This document shows, one piece after another, positions 6,798 to 10,386 of a stretch of 10,386 nt of DNA (positions are counted from its first letter, which is position 1; every line of letters begins with the position of its first letter). Made by a program: the position numbers and the translations under genes. The DNA comes from Metarhizobium sp039808465 (GTDB taxonomy: Bacteria; Pseudomonadota; Alphaproteobacteria; Rhizobiales; Rhizobiaceae). Below the pieces are notes generated by a model. That model was not told the DNA's origin, ran no database searches, and saw nothing but the letters and a program-made list of their open reading frames with translations. The DNA lies in the NCBI GenBank assembly GCA_039808465.1, contig JBDHTA010000151.1:1-10386 (forward strand), given 5' to 3'.

Positions 6798-7721
6798 GTG
6801 ACGATCTATCTGCCGATCGCGGAATTGTCGGTGAACATCTTCGTCATTCTCGGCATGGGCGCGGCCGTGGGCTTTCTCTCGGGCATGTTCGGCGTCGGCG
6901 GCGGCTTTCTGATCACGCCGCTTCTGATCTTCTACAACATTCCGCCGGTCGTGGCCGTCGCCACCGGCGCCAACCAGGTCGTCGCCTCCTCGGTCTCGGG
7001 CGCGATCACCCATTTCCGGCGCGGCACGCTGGATGTGAAGCTCGGCACCGTGCTGCTCGTCGGCGGCCTTGCGGGCGCCACGGTCGGCATCTGGATCTTC
7101 CTGCTGCTGAGACGCCTCGGCCAGCTCGATCTCATCATTTCCCTGATGTATGTCGTCTTTCTCGGCGCCGTCGGCGGCTTGATGCTGCTGGAAAGCCTGA
7201 ACGCCATGCGCCGCGCCCGCTCCAACCAGCCCGCGACGCTGAAGAAGCCCGGCCAGCACAACTGGGTGCACCGCCTGCCGCTGAAGATGCGCTTCAAGAA
7301 ATCGAAGATCTACATCAGCGTGCTGCCGGTGCTGGGCCTTGGCTTCGCCATCGGCGTGCTGACCTCGATCATGGGCGTGGGCGGCGGCTTCATCATGGTT
7401 CCGGCGATGATCTATCTCCTGCGCGTGCCGACCAATGTCGTCGTCGGCACCTCGCTGTTCCAGATCATCTTCGTCACCGCCTATACGACCGTGGTACAGG
7501 CGACCACCAACTATTCCGTCGATATCGTGCTCGCCTTCATCCTGATGGTGGCGGGCGTGATCGGGGCGCAATACGGCGTGCGCGTCGGCCAGAAGCTGCG
7601 CGGCGAGCAGTTGCGCGCCCTGCTCGGCCTGCTGGTTCTTGCCGTCGGACTGCGCCTTGCCATCGCGCTGGTGGTGACGCCCGCCGACGTCTTTTCGGTG
7701 GTGACGGGAGGGCTGAACTGA
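6798..7721 (+). CDS. TauE/SafE (TSUP) family membrane permease
   Basis: A 307-residue inner-membrane protein of the TauE/SafE (TSUP) family, whose studied members move sulfite, sulfoacetate or other small anions, usually outward. The two-fold family repeat is clear: GMFGVGGGFLITPLL at residues 29-43 and a matching MGVGGGFIMVPAMIY starting at M192, each opening one half of the protein. About seven or eight hydrophobic segments are visible, with a basic cytoplasmic loop (about 135-170, many Arg/Lys) between the halves. The start is GTG at 6798, chosen because GAGG (6787-6790) sits 7 bases ahead and MTIYLPIAELSVNIFV follows; the next ATG would cut into the first membrane segment. The TGA overlaps the ATG of the next gene by one base, so the pair is translationally coupled. 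The substrate is unknown; sulfur-compound export is a family-level guess. Confidence 0.9.
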   Translation: MTIYLPIAELSVNIFVILGMGAAVGFLSGMFGVGGGFLITPLLIFYNIPPVVAVATGANQVVASSVSGAITHFRRGTLDVKLGTVLLVGGLAGATVGIWIFLLLRRLGQLDLIISLMYVVFLGAVGGLMLLESLNAMRRARSNQPATLKKPGQHNWVHRLPLKMRFKKSKIYISVLPVLGLGFAIGVLTSIMGVGGGFIMVPAMIYLLRVPTNVVVGTSLFQIIFVTAYTTVVQATTNYSVDIVLAFILMVAGVIGAQYGVRVGQKLRGEQLRALLGLLVLAVGLRLAIALVVTPADVFSVVTGGLN

Positions 7722-8518
7722 TGGCGCGCCTCCTCACCCTTCTCGCCGTCCTCTTCCTTGCCCTGCCCGCCATGGCGCAGATGCCGATCCTCGGCGATTC
7801 CATGGACCGGCGCGAGCGGTTGCAGATCGGCGTGTCCACCAGCGAAATCGCCATTACCTCGGATTTCGCGGGCGCGAACCTCACCGTTTTCGGCTCGGTC
7901 GACTATGCCGACGAGCTTCTGATGGCGATCGGCCAGTACGATGTGGTGGTGACGCTGGAAGGCCCGCGCGACAATGCCACCGTGCGCAAGAAGGAGCGCA
8001 TGTTCGGCATCTGGGTGAACCGCCGCGCCATGACCTTCGAAACCGTGCCGGAATCCTATTCGATCTCCAGCACCCGCGCCGTCGATTCGATCGCGGTGGA
8101 GGACGCGCTGAACGATCGCGGCGTCGGCATTTCGCATATTCCGCTGATCCCGGTCGGCTTCGTCGGCAATGCCGCCAATCTCGGCGAATTCCGCGACGCC
8201 TATCGCCGCCTCAAGCAGACCAGCGGCCTTTACGAGCGCGATGCGACCGGCGTGCGCTTCGTCAGCCCGTCGCTGTTTCGCGCCACGCTGCGCCTGCCCG
8301 CCAATATTCCCAACGGCGTTCACACCGTGCGCGCCTATCTATTCAAGAGCGGCGTCTTCATCGAGGAAAAGCAGCTTCTGCTGCGGGTGGTGAAAACCGG
8401 CATCGAGCAGGCGATCACCGATGCCGCCCATGAGCAGCCGTTCTTCTACGGCCTGTTCGCCGTGTTCCTGGCGCTGATGACCGGCTGGGCGGCAAGCATC
8501 ATCTTCAAGAAGAGCTGA
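7721..8518 (+). CDS. TIGR02186 family exported, membrane-anchored protein
   Basis: A 265-residue protein recognised as the alphaproteobacterial family TIGR02186, whose function is not established. It starts with a clear signal peptide, MARLLTLLAVLFLALPAMA, probable cleavage before Q20, then a soluble periplasmic domain (about 20-238) with the stretch RRERLQIGVSTSEIAITSDFAG and a middle part rich in beta strands, and ends in one membrane span (about 241-262) followed by KKS. The mature protein is therefore likely held in the inner membrane with most of it in the periplasm. The ATG overlaps the permease TGA by one base, and GGGAGGG at 7706-7712 lies 8 bases upstream; a longer frame reaching left to 6776 is only the shadow of the permease gene. 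Tight coupling suggests it is a partner or periplasmic adaptor of the permease; this is inference. Confidence 0.87.
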   Translation: MARLLTLLAVLFLALPAMAQMPILGDSMDRRERLQIGVSTSEIAITSDFAGANLTVFGSVDYADELLMAIGQYDVVVTLEGPRDNATVRKKERMFGIWVNRRAMTFETVPESYSISSTRAVDSIAVEDALNDRGVGISHIPLIPVGFVGNAANLGEFRDAYRRLKQTSGLYERDATGVRFVSPSLFRATLRLPANIPNGVHTVRAYLFKSGVFIEEKQLLLRVVKTGIEQAITDAAHEQPFFYGLFAVFLALMTGWAASIIFKKS

Positions 8519-8545
8519 GCCCGGACGGCGGGCCGTCCGGGCTTT
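8518..8545 (+). terminator. Strong intrinsic terminator of the permease-TIGR02186 operon
   Basis: GCCCGGACGG (8519-8528) pairs perfectly with CCGTCCGGGC (8533-8542) around CGGG, with one more A-T pair outside (8518-8543), then TTTGCTT. It begins within the stop codon of the TIGR02186 gene. It sits between convergent genes and might also slow leftward transcription from the YceI gene, though that side lacks a T run. Confidence 0.82.
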
Positions 8546-8562
8546 GCTTCCGGTGCCGCGCC

Positions 8563-9177
8563 CTATTTCGGCGCGGGCATGAATTCGGTTTCCACGATCA
8601 CCTCCACCGCGTCATCGAGCGCGGGGATGGCGAAATCCATGCCCCATTCGGAGCGCTTGACGCTGCCTTTCGCCGAAAAGCCGATCTTCGGCGCGCCGTC
8701 ATGCGGGTGCTTTTCCATCGAGCCGTTATAGACGACGTCGAGCGTGAAGGGTCTGGTCTTGCCGCGGAAAGTCAGGTCGCCCGTCACCCTGCCGGTGTTC
8801 CCGCCGGTCTTTTCGACATGGCGGGAGACGAAGCGGATCGGCTCGCCTGCCAGAAATTCGGGTGCCGCCGCGATCTTACGGTCGAAATCCTCCTTCTCGG
8901 GGAAGGGAAAATCGGTGCGCGCCGAGGCGGGATCGATCGTCACCGCAAGCGTGGAGCTTTCGGGTTTTTCGAGATTCCAGCCGAGTTCGGCATCGGCGCG
9001 GGCGAAGCGGGCCGTGTAATGCGACAGGCCGAAATGGCCGATGCGCCATGTCACGCTGGTATGGGTGATATCGGAAACATAGGCGCCGCTGGGGGCCGGT
9101 TTTGCCGCTTCGGCAAGGGCTGCGGCGGGAAAGGCAAGCAGGGCGGCAAATCCAGCCGCCAGAATGGACGTTCGCAT
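8563..9177 (-). CDS. YceI family periplasmic protein
   Basis: A 204-residue YceI-family protein: small secreted lipocalin-like barrels that bind isoprenoid lipids such as quinones; the cellular job is poorly defined. The N-terminus MRTSILAAGFAALLAFPAAALA is a signal peptide with probable cleavage after A22, placing the product in the periplasm. The mature part opens with the family pattern YVSDITHTSVTWRIGHFGLSHY, and later shows IRFVSRHVEKTGG, GDLTFRGKTRPFTLDVVYNG and a closing VEVIVETEFMPAPK. Where many members have a RD-HLRS-FF block, this one has KEDFDRKIAAAPEFL. The ATG at 9177 is chosen because it begins the signal peptide; an open frame runs further upstream to 9747 but crosses the cupin gene out of frame and is not real. 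The ribosome site is weak (AGG about 9 bases upstream). It follows the cupin gene by 38 bp, so they probably form one operon. Confidence 0.9.
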   Translation of the reverse strand: MRTSILAAGFAALLAFPAAALAEAAKPAPSGAYVSDITHTSVTWRIGHFGLSHYTARFARADAELGWNLEKPESSTLAVTIDPASARTDFPFPEKEDFDRKIAAAPEFLAGEPIRFVSRHVEKTGGNTGRVTGDLTFRGKTRPFTLDVVYNGSMEKHPHDGAPKIGFSAKGSVKRSEWGMDFAIPALDDAVEVIVETEFMPAPK

Positions 9178-9215
9178 GATGAAACCTGTGATGATGGAAT
9201 GGGCGCCTTGCGGAA

Positions 9216-9677
9216 TCAGGCCGCGAGCGGCGGCCCGATGACATTGATGCCGTTGGCGAAACAGGCCGAAACCAGCGCCGTCTGCATGGCGGGCGTCGGG
9301 GTTTCCTGGCGCGGCAGGCCGGGGCCCTGCGGGGCGCGGCCGAACGAGCGCACCAGCTCCTCGAAGCCGCCGCGGGTGATGGTGAGATAGCGCGCCCCCG
9401 TTTCCGAAACGACGCGGAAGCGGTGCGGCACGCCGCGCGGCGCGCAGAGCGTATCGCCCGGCCGCGCCACCGTCACGGCGCCGTCGATATCGAACTCCAT
9501 CTCGCCATCGAGAATATGGAAGATCTCGTCCTCGCCGTAGTGAACATGCAGCGGCGGTGCCTCGCCGAAGGATGCCTCGTGCACCAGAACCGAGATACGG
9601 TCGCCATTCGACTTTTGCGACACGGCGACGCGGATGCGCGAGGCCAGAAACCAGAATTCGTCCGTCATATGCGTCAT
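9216..9677 (-). CDS. Single-domain cupin protein
   Basis: A 153-residue protein with one cupin barrel. Motif 1 is HVHYGEDEIFHILDGE, giving metal ligands H44, H46 and E51; motif 2 is PGDTLCAPRGVPHRF, giving H85. All four usual ligands are present, so it should bind Fe, Mn, Ni or Zn and could be an enzyme, but this fold covers dioxygenases, isomerases and pure binding proteins and I cannot choose. There is no signal peptide, so it is cytoplasmic. The C-terminal 50 residues beyond the barrel (GRAPQGPGLPRQETPTP then a helix) resemble those of quercetinase-like cupins. The ATG at 9677 has AGGGA (9686-9690) 8 bases upstream; a second ATG three codons in is less well placed. It heads a likely two-gene operon with the YceI gene. 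Confidence 0.85.
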   Translation of the reverse strand: MTHMTDEFWFLASRIRVAVSQKSNGDRISVLVHEASFGEAPPLHVHYGEDEIFHILDGEMEFDIDGAVTVARPGDTLCAPRGVPHRFRVVSETGARYLTITRGGFEELVRSFGRAPQGPGLPRQETPTPAMQTALVSACFANGINVIGPPLAA

Positions 9678-9772
9678 GGGTCTTGTCCCTGTTGGCAGCG
9701 GAGGTTTTCCGCATCCGGCAACGGCTCCTTCCGCCGCCGTGAGACAAGATTTGCCCGAAATCGCGCCCGCCG

Positions 9773-9792
9773 CCTGTTCCCCCGGAAACAGG
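9773..9792. terminator. Hairpin after the metallophosphoesterase gene, possible weak terminator
   Basis: CCTGTT (9773-9778) pairs with AACAGG (9787-9792) around an 8-base loop, just 6 bp past the pdeM stop on the minus strand. A competing pairing of CCCCC with GGGGG across the same stretch is possible. No T run follows on the minus strand, so ending here would be weak. Confidence 0.25.
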
Positions 9793-9798
9793 GGGGAT

Positions 9799-10386
9799 TT
9801 ACCCCGAAAGATTGCCGTAGCGCACGGAATAGATGCGGTCGCGGCTCATCAGATGCGCGATCAGCGAGGCGGTGTCGAACAGGCCGTGCATCGCCTTGTG
9901 GCGCAGATCCAGCCCGCCGCTCATCAGCCCGAAGGCGGGCATCAGCAGGCGCGCGCCATCGCTGGCGAAGCAGGGCCGCCGCACCGCCTTGTCGCGCCGG
10001 CGCACAGTGGCGGCCGGGTGCAGGTGACCGGCGATTTCGCCGCGTTGCAGGCCCGGCCGGGGCTCGTGGCGGAAGACGATGCCGCCATAATGCAATTCAT
10101 CCGCCGACGCGCCGGGCAGGCCGCAGACGCCGTCGGGATCGTGATTGCCGTTGATCCAGATCCATTCGCGCCCCCGCGCCATATCGGCAAGCAGGGCGCG
10201 GAATTCCTCCGGCATTTCGCGGGAGCCGATGCGGTCGTGAAAATTGTCGCCGAGCGAAACGACGATCTTCGGCGCATAGCGGGCGATGACGGCGGACAGC
10301 ACCGTCAGCGTCGCCAGCGTGTCATAGGGCGGCAGCATCATGCCGCGCCGCGCAAAGGCCGCGCCCTTTTCCAGATGCAGGTCGGA
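9799..10386 (-). CDS. pdeM: Ligase-associated metallophosphoesterase PdeM, 5' end missing
   Basis: The 195 visible residues belong to a calcineurin-like metallophosphoesterase; the first few dozen codons lie beyond the right edge. The metal-site motifs are in order: SDLHLEKG at the very edge (visible residues 1-8), GDNFHD (46-51), GNHDP (80-84) and GHLHP (120-124). The DLHLEKG opening, the short length and the C-terminal MPAFGLMSGGLD match the family TIGR04123, named the ligase-associated DNA damage response endonuclease PdeM, which is normally encoded with an ATP-dependent DNA ligase, an Lhr-type helicase and an exonuclease. Those partners are not in this window but could be just past the edge, upstream of this gene. 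The internal ATG pair at about 10336-10341 lies after the first metal motif and cannot be the true start. The gene ends with TAA at 9799; the cupin operon starts 121 bp further on the same strand. Confidence 0.88.
   Translation of the reverse strand, partial: SDLHLEKGAAFARRGMMLPPYDTLATLTVLSAVIARYAPKIVVSLGDNFHDRIGSREMPEEFRALLADMARGREWIWINGNHDPDGVCGLPGASADELHYGGIVFRHEPRPGLQRGEIAGHLHPAATVRRRDKAVRRPCFASDGARLLMPAFGLMSGGLDLRHKAMHGLFDTASLIAHLMSRDRIYSVRYGNLSG

Noticed and set aside
6776..7720. Left part of a 580-codon plus frame that ends with the TIGR02186 protein.
   Set aside because: This part overlaps the permease out of frame and is Arg-rich; the true start is the ATG at 7721 with its own ribosome site and signal peptide.
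9698..9712. Small stem GCGGA/TCCGC upstream of the cupin gene.
   Set aside because: A 5-bp stem in GC-rich DNA is expected by chance and nothing nearby supports an operator.
9178..9747. Upstream extension of the YceI frame on the minus strand.
   Set aside because: It crosses the cupin gene in another frame; the signal peptide at 9177 marks the real start.

Overview
The window is a high-GC (about two thirds G+C by eye) chromosomal segment of an alphaproteobacterium, most likely a member of the Rhizobiaceae (Sinorhizobium/Agrobacterium/Rhizobium/Shinella group). The best evidence is a complete rhizobial-type PodJ polarity protein beside a divergent beta-oxidation operon, an order I recall from Sinorhizobium and Agrobacterium chromosomes. 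Candidate CtrA and CcrM (GANTC) sites upstream of podJ fit this. No RNA gene, insertion sequence, CRISPR array or phage gene was seen.

Layout. Positions 1-2401 (minus strand) hold a fatty-acid beta-oxidation operon: a 597-aa acyl-CoA dehydrogenase followed by a thiolase cut by the left edge. Positions 2402-2830 are a 429-bp divergent regulatory region. Positions 2831-6571 (plus) are podJ: cytoplasmic coiled coils, one membrane span, then periplasmic Sel1 repeats and a peptidoglycan-binding domain. After a 226-bp spacer rich in inverted repeats, 6798-8518 (plus) hold a translationally coupled pair: a TauE/SafE-family permease started by GTG and a signal-peptide protein of family TIGR02186. A strong intrinsic terminator at 8518-8545 closes this unit. 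Positions 8563-9677 (minus) hold a cupin gene followed by a periplasmic YceI-family gene, probably one operon. Positions 9799-10386 (minus) hold most of a metallophosphoesterase of the ligase-associated DNA-damage family PdeM, cut by the right edge at its first metal-binding motif.

How it fits together. These are separate housekeeping units rather than one system: fatty-acid degradation, cell-cycle-controlled pole development, anion or sulfur-compound export, a small envelope/cupin operon, and DNA repair. I found no convincing new multi-gene system. The observations most worth a second look are in non-coding DNA: the podJ upstream region, where a near-consensus CtrA site and a CcrM site centred in a perfect palindrome suggest cell-cycle control, and the repeat-like inverted sequences before the permease gene. 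The TauE-TIGR02186 pair is the least understood gene unit.
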